From Prorocentrum cordatum (taxonomy: Eukaryota > Sar > Dinophyceae > Prorocentrales > Prorocentraceae), in contig CAUYUJ010000148.1 in assembly GCA_963575745.1 (NCBI GenBank), positions 173,501 through 237,500 on the forward strand: a DNA stretch of 64,000 nucleotides, written 5' to 3'. The notes under the pieces were generated by a model that did not search any database, was not told the DNA's origin, and saw nothing but the letters and a program-made list of their open reading frames with translations. Of the stretch, positions 1-8,905 are shown piece by piece. The stretch's first letter is position 1. Every line of letters begins with the position of its first letter. A program made the translations under genes and the position numbers.

Positions 1-971
1 CGCACTCGTACTCCTCCTCCCCCCTCCTCCCAAACCAACGTCGGACACCGGCGGTTTCTTGCGGGGGACAGCAGGGGATAATAAAGTGGTGAAGTAAGAT
101 TTGCGGGGGGGGGGGGGGTAAAACGAGCTGACCTGAATGGAATCACCGAAGAGCGCGCATATTGCTATGGGACGAAGGAGTAGACGCATCGGGACAACGT
201 TTAAAACGAGGCCAAATATAACGAAATACTGCAGGTGGCTAAACGACTTACTCTGTACAATTATTTGTCTCGCGCGTGGACCCCTCGCCTTCTTGAAGGG
301 CGAGCGGGCGGGTTGGGCGCACCTATGTTTAACGATCTGCACGAAGCTATTCTAAACATCAGTTTGACCTACCTGGCACTTTCTTCACACATGAGGCCTT
401 ACCAGGGGCGGCCACATCAGAAGGCTGGTCCCCCTCGTCTTCAGCAGCGGAGGAGCAGGAAACGCACGGGAGGAGGGTGGGGGGGCGCCAAGCCCGAGGC
501 CTCGGGAGCGCCGGAAGCACGCTCACCCTCTCCCCCCCGCGGCGCGCTCACCCCCTGCTCCTGCTGCTGCTCCACCCAACTCTTCGCCCCCCGCGCGCGG
601 TCGGAGCGCGTGCGAGAGCTCCCGATGGGTGCACATCCGACAAGCCGGCCTGTCACGGAGCGCCGTCTGTCGGCTCCCCGCCCGAGACAGTAAGCAAAGC
701 TGAGGAGTGCTCGGGGGCCAAACTGCGGGAGGCTCGTCTCTTGACGACTCTGGCGCCGGGTCCCGACACCGTGCTGACCGTTCAGCCTTGCACGGTCCAA
801 GAGCAGCTCAGTTCGCATTTCGCGCTTCGCGAAGCGCGAAGAACTTCGCGCTCTCGCGCCGCCACCCCCCCCGGGGGCAAGAGAAGGACGAGGAGGAGGA
901 GGACGACGAATACTCGCGAAAAACTTTGCGCCCGCGTGGCGGTCCTTGACGATCACGACTCCCCAGCTGCG
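1..971. other. GC-rich stretch without an identifiable gene
   Basis: A G homopolymer run lies at about 107-118. The rest is GC-rich with overlapping open frames on both strands (for example a 187-residue minus-strand frame at 441-1004). These are rich in Arg, Pro, Ala and Ser, as expected when high GC removes stop codons. I recognise no domain. Confidence 0.5.
819..840. repeat. Perfect 22-nt palindrome
   Basis: The half-site TTCGCGCTTCG is followed at once by its exact complement. A further partial copy of the arm (AACTTCGCGC) follows at about 843-852. It could form a hairpin or cruciform. No associated gene is visible. Confidence 0.75.
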
Positions 972-1073
972 CTGATCGCTCGAGAACGGCCGATTCCGGG
1001 CCACCAGCGGCGTTCAACCTCGAACGCAGGCGCCGGGGTCGCCGCCGCGTCGACACGGCACGAACCTGCCGTA
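972..1073 (-). repeat. P2 inverted-repeat element, partial, reversed
   Basis: The core TTCAACCTCGAA is a decayed form of the P2 palindrome TTCAACGTTGAA. The arm GTCGACACGGCACGAACC matches the P2 terminal arm. The asymmetric flank resembles the reverse complement of the copy at 36838-37030, so this copy lies in the opposite orientation and has lost one outer arm. Confidence 0.6.
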
Positions 1074-1176
1074 CACTGGCGCGCTCGCGGAAAAACACAA
1101 CGCCGCCGCAGGCCCACGCAGGTGCTGCGCAAGGCTGTGTAGAAACTCGAGGAGACAGGAAACTCGCGCCACCCAG

Positions 1177-1350
1177 GTCGGTGGCAACTTATCGGAGCCT
1201 CCCATACCATCTTGCTGACTTTTGCGGATCGACGCTGATTGACGCCACATCGGCGTTATATTGTCGCCTACCAGAAGCTAGACGACGCTAACGCTTTCTA
1301 AAGACGGAACTACGAGGGTATACAAGGCTCCCATGATTTGCCACCGAATG
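1177..1350 (+). mobile_element. P3 inverted-repeat element, full copy
   Basis: The left end (GGTGGCAACTTATCGGAGCC) pairs with the reverse complement of the right end (GGCTCCCATGATTTGCCACC). The interior holds the P3 words CCATCTTGCTGAC, TCGACGCT and CTACCAGAAGCTAG. It is 174 bp and noncoding. Related copies lie at 31182-31385 (full), 18366-18480 (left half) and 19945-20066 (right half). It looks like a non-autonomous DNA element or fold-back repeat. Confidence 0.65.
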
Positions 1351-1358
1351 CAACCAAG

Positions 1359-1386
1359 TAGGTCGTCGGACCTGCAGGATCACTCA
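1359..1386 (+). repeat. Interspersed 30-bp repeat, copy 1
   Basis: Contains TCGGACCTGCAGGATCAC, shared nearly exactly with 1621-1650 and with one change at 2103-2134. It begins 8 bp after the end of a P3 element. Confidence 0.75.
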
Positions 1387-1450
1387 GCATCGCCTGGGTG
1401 AGCCTTCACGAGGGCCTCTGTGAACCTCCGCGGCCATATCATAAACGTGA

Positions 1451-1537
1451 TTTCGACCAGGTTTCGTCCAGAGTTCGACCACCCCTTTTCACCCCTTCGT
1501 CCAGACTTCGTCCAGATTTCGTCTAGATGTCGACCAA
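1451..1537 (+). repeat. Short 11-bp tandem repeat
   Basis: Repeats of TTCGTCCAGA with one spacer base recur around 1451-1537. The last three or four units are contiguous; earlier ones are broken by a C-rich insert. Confidence 0.6.
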
Positions 1538-1620
1538 ATCCGACGAAAATCCAATCTAAATCCCCCCAACCGCCAGGAATTCTGGGACCCTCTGAGGCCC
1601 CCATGAAGGAGCACACAAAC

Positions 1621-1650
1621 TAGGTCATCGGACCTGCAGGATCACTTGGA
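1621..1650 (+). repeat. Interspersed 30-bp repeat, copy 2
   Basis: Same sequence as 1359-1386 (shared core GGACCTGCAGGATCACT). The sequence after it differs, so the repeat is not part of one long tandem unit. Confidence 0.75.
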
Positions 1651-1890
1651 ATCGTGCAACCCGGTTGGAGGCAACTGGGGGGTCTGCACTAGTTCGGACC
1701 CCAAGAATCAGTCAGGAGGGGGCCACTCAAAAAATCTGTCCCTGGACCCCTCCCAAGGTTCATCCGGTGCAGTTTTTCATCCGGGATCGATTGTCCCCTG
1801 TCCTGGGGCCTGGATCCAGAACCTGGAACCTCGTCCCCCCTTGCTGCTCGCTTGATCCAATGCTGGGTTACCTCGGACCCTACAAAAGGA

Positions 1891-2067
1891 GAAAACGGCG
1901 TAAACGCATACTCTTGGCGCTCCGCGCGGCTTTCTTGGATTTGCGCTGGACCCCCCTCCCTGGCGCGCGGAGCGCGCCAGGGGCGGCGCCGGAGGCGCCG
2001 CCAGGGGGCCCGAGCGCGGATCCAAGAAATTCGCGCGGATTGCCAAAAGTTTGTGTATGGCGTTTTT
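1891..2067 (+). mobile_element. P1 palindromic element, best-preserved copy
   Basis: The left arm runs from AAAACGGCGTAAACGC through TTTCTTGGAT to GCGCTGG. The right arm is its reverse complement over about 58 bp, ending TATGGCGTTTTT. Between the arms sit two GC-rich hairpins: GGCGCGC-GGA-GCGCGCC (about 1961-1979) and GGCGGCGCC-GGA-GGCGCCGCC (1982-2002). The RNA or single strand would therefore fold as a Y. No coding capacity. Relatives lie at 5089, 8526, 10241, 25072 and 42165, with weaker ones at 3334 and 54797. It is most like a MITE or fold-back element; I cannot assign a transposase family. Confidence 0.75.
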
Positions 2068-2102
2068 GTTTTCGAGACCCCCAGGCGGCTCCAACCACTC
2101 GA

Positions 2103-2134
2103 TAGGCCATCGGCCCTGCAGGATCACTCGGCAA
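2103..2134 (+). repeat. Interspersed 30-bp repeat, copy 3
   Basis: TAGGCCATCGGCCCTGCAGG followed by ATCACTCGG matches copies 1 and 2 with two substitutions. It lies 36 bp downstream of a P1 element. Confidence 0.65.
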
Positions 2135-2283
2135 CGAGGCTCCCCTCAGGGGCCCGTCCCGCGCCGCGGCAGCGGCCTCGGGCCGGGCGGGGCGGCGGCC
2201 AGGAGGCAGGAGGATGCGCCGCCCAGACGGGTGAGGACGATTTGAAAGGCGCCCAGGGAGACCACCAATTGCAGGATCCCCCA

Positions 2284-2400
2284 AGTGTCAATATCTTATG
2301 GAATTTTGTCTTCCCCTCCCTTGTCCCATAGTTTCCCATCTTTTGCCGGGAATCGACGTCTATATTTGCCTGTGTCTACGTTTCCTTTCTGAGAGGAGTA
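2284..2400 (+). repeat. P4 dispersed repeat
   Basis: Shares with 7948-8090 and 12968-13085 the order: TTTGTCTTCCCCTCC-like, then CCCATAGTTTCCCA, then GGGAATCGACG, then a T-rich tail with GTGTCTACGTTTCC. Noncoding, no clear terminal inverted repeats. Confidence 0.6.
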
Positions 2401-2463
2401 TTGGACGGCACCTCAGCGAAACACGGAGCCACCTGCCCGTTGAATGGGAGATAGCCCTTGCAA

Positions 2464-2654
2464 CGGCAGGTTCACGTCGTGTCGACAGGCGGCGAGGCCC
2501 GCTGATGGCGTTCAACGTTGAACGCAGCTGGCGACCCAGCATCGGTCGACGTGGAACGATCTGAAGATTCAGGAACGGCTGGTTGTTTAATGTTGAACGA
2601 TCCCCGCGGTGTCAGAGAAACCAACGCTGAGGCCGACACAACAACAACGTGCCG
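2464..2654 (+). mobile_element. P2 inverted-repeat element
   Basis: Left arm CGGCAGGTTCACGTCGTG then TCGAC; right arm GCCGACACAACAACAACGTG then CCG, the decayed complement. The centre carries TTCAACGTTGAA at about 2510-2521, followed by ATCGGTCGACGTGGAACGAT, which is also present in the copy at 36838-37030. About 190 bp, noncoding. Confidence 0.65.
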
Positions 2655-3333
2655 TATCTGTTGCTGTAGCAGTTTGCTGGATGTCTGTCTACTACTGGCC
2701 CTGGGGTAGAAGGCATCCAGTGGAATAAGCACGGCCGAAAAAAAGGATGACATACAGAGGGAGGACGGCAGATAGACGCTTGCAGAGACCAAGGGAACAC
2801 GAATGAATCTCAATACCGGGCCCGTCTAGGAACATCCGCGGGCCCCGACGGGGCCGCCCGCAACGACTCGGGACAAATAGCTGGTTCTTGCGAAACGCCA
2901 GGGTCTTGGACCCGCTTTTCCCCCTGGGCCCACCAGCCCGGGTCGGACGGCGGGATGTCAGCCAACTTCAGCTGCGCGGCGCTGGGTCTCCGGGCGCCTT
3001 CTTGCGACGGGAGGCGCCGATGCATCGAGTAAGGCGCCCGGCGGCGGGGAGACAAGCTGCTCACAGCAAATTCCGTCACCTCCCCCACTCCACCACTTGT
3101 CGTGCACAATCGTCAGCGCACCATGCGCACTGTTAAAACATGGAGATGGCAACATCATTGTGTGATCCTGTGGTCCTGTGATCGCCGAATTAGAATCATA
3201 CGTTCCAAGATTAACAAGGTTTCCAGGACCTCCGAAAACCCCGACTGTCTGACGCGGGCTCAAGAGACGAGGGCCGCTATAGGTACCTTGGAAATCCTGG
3301 GACGCAGCCGGGGCCTATTTCATTCTCGTCCTG
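2655..3333. other. No gene seen
   Basis: Overlapping short frames on both strands and mixed base composition. No repeat family or domain is recognised. Confidence 0.5.
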
Positions 3334-3480
3334 CAAAAGGCGCTCGTGCCTGTCAGCGCGACGCGCGAAGCGCGCCAGAGGCGGCGCCGAGGGCGCCCCC
3401 AGAGGTGGGGCTGCGGCGCCACCCAGCGGCAGCCGCCCTCGGACGGGCGTCCGAAGGTGATGTGGCTCTTGCCGTTGAGA
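3334..3480 (+). repeat. Possible worn P1 copy
   Basis: The centre AAGCGCGCCAGAGGCGGCGC resembles the P1 inner hairpins, and the word CGTCCGAAGGTGATG could be the right arm. The outer inverted repeat is largely lost. Confidence 0.3.
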
Positions 3481-3577
3481 AAGCTCCCCGACATGCAGCG
3501 AGTTGTAAACATCAAGACTGACTTGGTAGCCAATCATGGGAACCTCGTGTCTCCTCGCAATTCCGTCTTTAGGATAC

Positions 3578-3692
3578 ATTTTGGCGGCGCGCACAGGGGG
3601 GCAGGGGAGGGAGGAAGGATTCCCAGAAGCACCCCTGCCTCTGAGAAGCCTTCCCCCCTCCCCCTGCCCCATGTTTTGCGCGCCGCCAAACA
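3578..3692. repeat. Long single-copy hairpin
   Basis: Left arm TTTTGGCGGCGCGCACAGGG then GGCAGGGGAGGGAGGAAGG pairs with a right arm ending TTGCGCGCCGCCAAA at 3676-3690. Arm length is about 50 bp with small bulges; the loop is about 20 bp. No second copy in this window. Confidence 0.6.
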
Positions 3693-4944
3693 CCAGGGTG
3701 CGCTGGCGTCTGGTGATCGATGGCCGCACCTCGGAGGGCGGGCGAGGGCCTCGACGGCGTTCTCCGCCGCGCCCCGAGGAGGGCCCGACGAGGGCCACGT
3801 GGCGCCCCCCGAGCCCCGGCGGCGCGGGTCGCGTGCCTCGCCCCGGCGTGACCGCGCCCTGTGTGGTCGCCGGGTCTCGGGCGGGCGCTACAACGGGGGG
3901 TGACCCCTTTGGGGGGTGAGGACGAGGGCCCAAAGGGCTCCCGTGGGGCCCCTCTTCTTCAGCCCCCGTGTGGGTCGCCCCCCGTTGGCGCTGGCCCGAG
4001 GGGCATGGCCTGCCGTTCCTCCGGCTCTGGCATCAAGGCCGGCGCCACGGTGCGCCCTGGTGGGGGCGTGGCGCCGCCGTGCGCGCGTGGTGAACGAGCG
4101 AGTGAGCGAGCGGCCTGCTGCCGAGGTGGTAACTGTGGCAGACGCCAGGAAGGGAAGAGCACGAGCGCGGGCACGCTGGCATGCACGGGGCAGCAGTGCA
4201 TCGCTAAAACCAGAGCCATCTGGCCGTGGCTCGGGTGCACCTCGGGAGGACCCTGGGCAGCCTGGGGCTTCCTGTCCCCTGATGTCGAGAGTAGAGGGCC
4301 GAAGAACCACCCTCGAAACTATGTAGCACGTCCTCATGCGAGGTGAAGCCATCGACCGTGGACCCCCTTGATACCCACCAGCCTCGATCGGTCTCCGGAG
4401 GTCTTCGGCGGGCTTCTGGCGGTCCTCGGCGCACTTCTGACGATCCTTGGCGGCCTTCTGGCGGGTCTTCGGGGTCCATGGTCAAACACGTGACAGGAAG
4501 GAACCGAGCAGGGCAGGACTGCTCGACAGACGCCAGGGGCTCTTTCCGATGATGGTATCGGCCGACGGCAACGCAGGTTAAAACAATCGGTGCCGATCCC
4601 CTCAACAGTCGTCAGAGAGCTGCACGCGGAAGCCTGGAGCTCAGAGTGGGGCGACACGAATCAACCTCACAGTGTGGCAAAACAATCGGGGGAGGAAGGA
4701 GGAGAGGAGAGAAAGGAGAGAGTGAAGGAGGAGGATTGGTAGACGCCCAAGACAGCGGAGGAGACTGTGGGGGCCGGAGGGCTTCACCTGCTCTGACAGA
4801 GGGAGCCAGCGCGGGCACCTGGGCCGAGCTAGAGCCCTGCAGCCCCGCCCCCCTCTCGGCCCCAAGGGCCCTATCCTCGGGCTCGACGTCCTCGTCCTCC
4901 TCTTCTCGGCTGCGAGCCCAGGGGGGGAAGTGAGACGGGCGAGG
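3693..4944. other. GC-rich stretch without a recognisable gene
   Basis: Several overlapping frames exist (such as a 154-residue minus-strand frame at 3888-4352), but their composition is that of GC-rich noncoding DNA. About 4370-4480 consists of words such as GGCGGGCTTCTGGCGGTCCT, a weak relative of the TCTTGG-type repeat blocks. A purine run lies at 4682-4737. Confidence 0.45.
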
Positions 4945-5078
4945 GCCTTCTCAGAAGGCTTGGAAGGCCTCGGGCCTGCTGAGAAGTTTTCGAAGCCTTC
5001 CCCGAAGCATAGCAACCTTCTCAGAAGGCGCGAGGGCTTGTAAGACTTGTAAGAAGCTCCGCCGCCTTCTGAGAAGGC
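4945..5078. repeat. Cluster of CCTTCT(C/G)AGAAGG mini-palindromes
   Basis: Near-identical 14-15-nt palindromes at 4945-4959, 5016-5029 and 5064-5078, with partial ones between (CTGCTGAGAAG at about 4977). Similar words occur at 3649-3656 and 37675-37682. The cluster ends about 10 bp before a P1 element. Confidence 0.6.
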
Positions 5079-5088
5079 CTGCTCCCTG

Positions 5089-5280
5089 AGAAGAAGAAAT
5101 CGCCTGAACATGAACTTTCGGAGGTCGGCGCGGATTCCTCGGATCGGCGCTGGAGCCTCCTTCCCTGTGGAGCGGAGCGCGCCAGGGGCGGCGCCAGAAG
5201 CGCTATCGGGGGGGCCCAACGCCGATCCAAGAAATCCTCGCGGACCTCCAAAAGTTCATGATTACGCAAATGTTCTTCTT
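5089..5280 (+). mobile_element. P1 palindromic element
   Basis: Left arm has ATGAACTTTCGGAGGTC then GGATCGGCGCTGG; right arm has GCCGATCCAAGAAATCC then GGACCTCCAAAAGTTCATG. The outer ends are AAGAAGAAAT and ATGTTCTTCTT, so the inverted repeat is about 63 bp. The inner hairpins are worn. It lies about 115 bp upstream of LINE remnant L1. Confidence 0.7.
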
Positions 5281-5394
5281 GGATCCTTGCCCCTTTCTCT
5301 TTTCCTCCTCCTCCTCCCTCCTTCTCTCCCGACAATTGAAGAGGCATCTCCCGACAATTCCAACGTGAACCTCGCTAGGTGTTGACTGCTCGAT

Positions 5395-7352
5395 GGTTTT
5401 CACCATGCCGAAGAGAAAACACTGCCATCGGAACCGCTTCGGTCGCGAAAGCCGTGGATCAGCAGCAGCACGCTGGAGCTCGTAGCGATGAGACACAGTG
5501 CCATACGAGATGGCGACGCTGTTCGGGAACAAAATATTGCGAAACGCATCCGGATTTCTGCCGCCAGAGACAACGCGAATTGGCTTGAGAATGTCACCAA
5601 GGAAGGCGATTGGGCTCAGATCCGGAGAATGCGTAGAGGACCCCAGCGAGCTCAAGGGAGACTTCGAACTAACGACGGCGAGTTGGTAGACAGTGGCCGC
5701 AGAGCAGACACTCTCGCGCAGCACCTGGAGACCCTGCAAAGGGCGGTACGGCCGGCGACTGCGCTGCCGGACGGCCCTGTGGTCCACACTGGTCTTCCGG
5801 TCAACTTGGGCACCATCAGTGACGAGGAGGTGATGCGGGCGGCGCGCAGGCTGAGGAACCAACGAGCGGGAGGTTTGGACGGCTCGCCGCCAGAATTCTG
5901 GAAAGCGTCCGCCGACGATGGTCAGCCAGCTCTAGCATGGGTCACTCGATTTTGCAATATGGTATGGTCGCAGACGACAGTGCCAGACGCTTGGCATAAA
6001 TCACGCGTGCGCATGATCTACTAGAAGGGAGACCCTGCGGCATGCGACAATTACCGAACGATCAGCTTGCTGCCAATCGGGTATAAGGTGTTCGCAACGA
6101 TCATGCTGAAGAGGCTGAAGGGCACCGGGGCGGAGGACAAGGTATGGCCTCTATGGCCGACACAATTTGACTTCAGGTCACAGCGCGGCACCTCGGACGC
6201 CATCTCCGTGGCCAGACGAGCGCTCGAGGACGCGTGGGCCACAAAAAACGGGACTGTCCTTATGCTGGCGCTGGACTGGGTCAAAGCTTCCTATTCCGTG
6301 TCCCCGGAAGCGATGGCGACGTCACTTCGGCGATCTGGCTGCCCAGCAAAGTTCGTCGACATGGCGGCTGCGATTTACAACGACAGAAAGTTCGTTGTGT
6401 CTGACTTCGGCGCAGATCCGGAGGAGCGGCGGCAAAGCTTTGGCATCTGCCAGGGGTGCCCGTTGTCCTCGTTCTTGTTCACCATCGTTATGACGTCGTT
6501 GTTGCAGGACGCGCGCGCGAAGCTGCTCGACAGACTCCTGGGCGCCCCCGCTGCGCACTTCGTGCGGTGGTTGGTCTACACCAGACGACACGCTATTCCT
6601 AGATGCGAATCCAGACGTCGTGCAGGAGCTGATGTCGTACGTGGAGGAGTGCGGCAAACAGTACGGGCTGAGCTTGAACTGGAGCAAAGCCGAGATGATG
6701 AGGGTTCGCTCCAACGCACACGTGGTGAACAGCGTCGGTGAGACCGTGCGGGAGAAGGAGGCGCTGGTGTACCTCGGGACCAAGCTTTCGTCCGACGGCC
6801 GCTGCGGTTCCGAACTAAGATTTTAAGGTCTTGGATTCGATTTGGTCTCACGCAGCTCTGTCTAGGCATGGGAAAGTGAAGATTTGTAAGGCGTGTTTGG
6901 TCTCAAAACTTTGCTATTGTATGTTTGCTGCTTGTTTAAATCAGTCAGAGCGCAAAAGACTTGACGGTTTCCAGGCTAGGTGCTTGAGGGAGATATTCCG
7001 AATACAACCCTCATATTATAGCCGCGTGTCGAACAGCGCTGTCTTGAGCATCGCCGGGGAAAGGCCACTGAGCGAAGCCATTGCGAAACAACAGATGGTA
7101 TTTTTTGGAAACCTCGCGAGGCGCCCTGGCAACGACCCGGTGCACAGCTCCGTCCTCCAGCCAGGTGGCATCGAGCTCCGAATGCCGACAGGGACTCGCA
7201 AGCGAGGACGTCCCCGACAGATGTGGGGCAACATGGTGATGAATAATTGCATGGAAATAGCTGGCTCCAACGCCCGCCTGGCTGACTTCTTCTGGCTGGA
7301 GGCCAGTGCAGCTGCAGCGTGGGAGGCAGCCGTCAGATCATGGCACGATTGA
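5395..7352 (+). pseudogene. L1: 5'-truncated LINE reverse transcriptase remnant
   Basis: The reading starts in an RT linker (WLENV, GDW, then GGLDGSPPEFWKA at about 5875-5912), a pattern typical of non-LTR elements. TAG at 6022-6024 interrupts the motif RMIY-stop-KGDP, after which the same frame continues NYRTISLLPIGYKVF. Motif A reads LALDWVKASYS: the catalytic Asp is kept but the usual KAFD is changed. Motif B is GICQGCPLSSFLF. At 6577-6589 the YxDD box is split by one extra base (Tyr, then Asp-Asp in the next frame), which continues TLFLDANPDVVQELM. A further break near 6826-6831 leads to the 3' domain: KRLDGFQARCLREI, then RKRGRPRQMW, stop at 7350-7352. No endonuclease is present, as expected from 5' truncation during target-primed insertion. 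It is dead: one stop and at least two frameshifts. Confidence 0.88.
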
Positions 7353-7947
7353 CGTAATGCCCCCCCCCTTTTCCCCTCCGCCTCCTCCTCCGCTCTGTCA
7401 CATTTGAACCAGACATGCTTTGCAGAGCCTGATGTGGATAGAGTGCCGAAGGGCCCCTTCACAGGCACAATCGTCTTGGGTCGCCCTCCTCGCGCGCCGT
7501 CTGGCGCAAGGCTTCTGACCTCCTCCTCCTCTCACGTGGCCGACCGGCAACTATTGGAGTACTGCCCTGGATCCCTCCCCGCGGCCCCACTTTCATCCTG
7601 GGCATTTTGCCTGACTGCCCAAATGAAGGTCCGGTGAGGCCCCAGAAGACAAAACTTTGAATCACATCGTGCTCTGATTTGTCTGGACATGGGGGCAAAT
7701 TCTGACGTAGGAAACGGGTACGGAAAAGATGGGGCCGATGCCCTAAAGCGAATGTTGGCCAAAACCGACAGCGGCCGTTGCTGGACAGGCGGATTTTTGT
7801 CTCAAGCGGACAACGTCCTCAGCGACGCCAGCAGCGAGCCCTTCAAGATGCACAGGAACCGCCGTCGGTGGTCGTCATCATTATTTTCGAGCTACCTCCC
7901 ATGTCTTCTAAAGGGCGAAGGCACAAACAAGTAGCCACAAATCCAAG
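7353..7947. other. Downstream flank of L1, no gene
   Basis: Begins with a C-rich then CTC-rich run (7362-7395). It may include the 3' untranslated part of L1, but no poly(A) or short tail repeat marks the end. Nothing else is recognisable. Confidence 0.45.
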
Positions 7948-8090
7948 GATTCCCAATATTCTCCAGTATTTTCTGGAGTTTCGTCTTCTCCTCCACTTCC
8001 CATAGTTCCCAACGTTTTCCTGGGGATCGACGCTTCTTTGTGTCTGCGTCTATTTTTCCCTGCTGGATATCGACTCGGGCCCCGAACGAA
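7948..8090 (+). repeat. P4 dispersed repeat
   Basis: Carries TTTCGTCTTCTCCTCCACTT, then CCCATAGTTCCCAACG, GGGGATCGACGC and TGTCTGCGTCTATTTTTCCC. Same order as 2284-2400 and 12968-13085. Confidence 0.6.
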
Positions 8091-8158
8091 AGGCAGAGGC
8101 GTCTGGACATGTCCGATCGACGCCGTCGTCATCTTCGTCGCCGTCGCCAGGGCCAGTT

Positions 8159-8298
8159 CATCGGGAGCGGCCAAGAGGGGGGTGTCCAAGAGGGGGGGGT
8201 GCAAATCATGACCGGCGGCATGTGCGCGGCCCAGCGGGGGGGCCTGGGACGTAATGAAATAAGAGGAGGCGCCATGATATCTGGGGAAATATCATGGC
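8159..8298 (+). repeat. P5 dispersed repeat with terminal hairpin
   Basis: Closely matches 25829-25957: GGCCAAGAGGGGGGTGTCC, GGTGCAAATCATGACCGGCG, GCATGTGCGCGGCCCA, AATAAGAGGAGGC. It ends in GCCATGATAT and ATATCATGGC, a perfect 10-bp inverted repeat around an 8-nt loop (8271-8298). Copies agree over about 130 bp. Confidence 0.7.
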
Positions 8299-8525
8299 CC
8301 CCGCCATGATATCCACCCCCCCCTAGTCATCACCCCCCTCTTTTCCGCCCCCGAGTTCAGACCACGGCGTCCTTCCCGCCCGGACCCCTCGGGTCCCTCC
8401 GGGGGTCCGTCCCGACCTGTCTTCACGGGGTGCGTCCAGCCGTGGCGACGAAAAGCCCCCGGGAGGCCGCCCAGAGACGACAAACGCGCCCAGGGAGGGC
8501 CGCCGTTGCCTCGAGTGGCTCTCCT

Positions 8526-8905
8526 CCGAACGTCGCCGCCGCCGCTCGGAGGTCCGCGCGGGTGCCTCGGATCGTCGCCGGGGCCCACCTGTCGGGCCGG
8601 GCCGGGCGAGAGGGGGGGATAGCAAAGAGGGGGTGCGAGAATCCGCTCGCGTGGCTGATTTTCCCGGCGCCTCTGGGCGCCGGAGGCGGCCATGTATCGA
8701 GGAATGGGCCCCTCGGTGGGGTCGAAACCCGCTGCACGCAGCAGATTCCGCAACCTCCCCTTTCCCAATCCCAATCCCCCCCTTTCGTCCGGCCCGACCC
8801 TGGCGGCGCCCCCTCGCGCGCCAGGGGGGGGGGGGCACCCAGCGCCGATCCGAGGAACCCGCGCGGACCTTCGAAAGTTTGTGGTCATGTCATTGCTTGT
8901 TCCCC
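8526..8905 (+). mobile_element. P1-like element with enlarged centre, or two half copies
   Basis: The left arm at 8546-8580 (GCTCGGAGGTCCGCGCGGG then GCCTCGGATCGTCGCC) and the right arm at 8838-8882 (AGCGCCGATCCGAGGAACCC then GCGCGGACCTTCGAAAGTTT) are mutual complements and match P1. The centre is about 260 bp, much longer than in other copies, and includes a hairpin GGCGCCTCTGGGCGCC. It is either an insertion into P1 or two neighbouring damaged copies. Confidence 0.5.
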
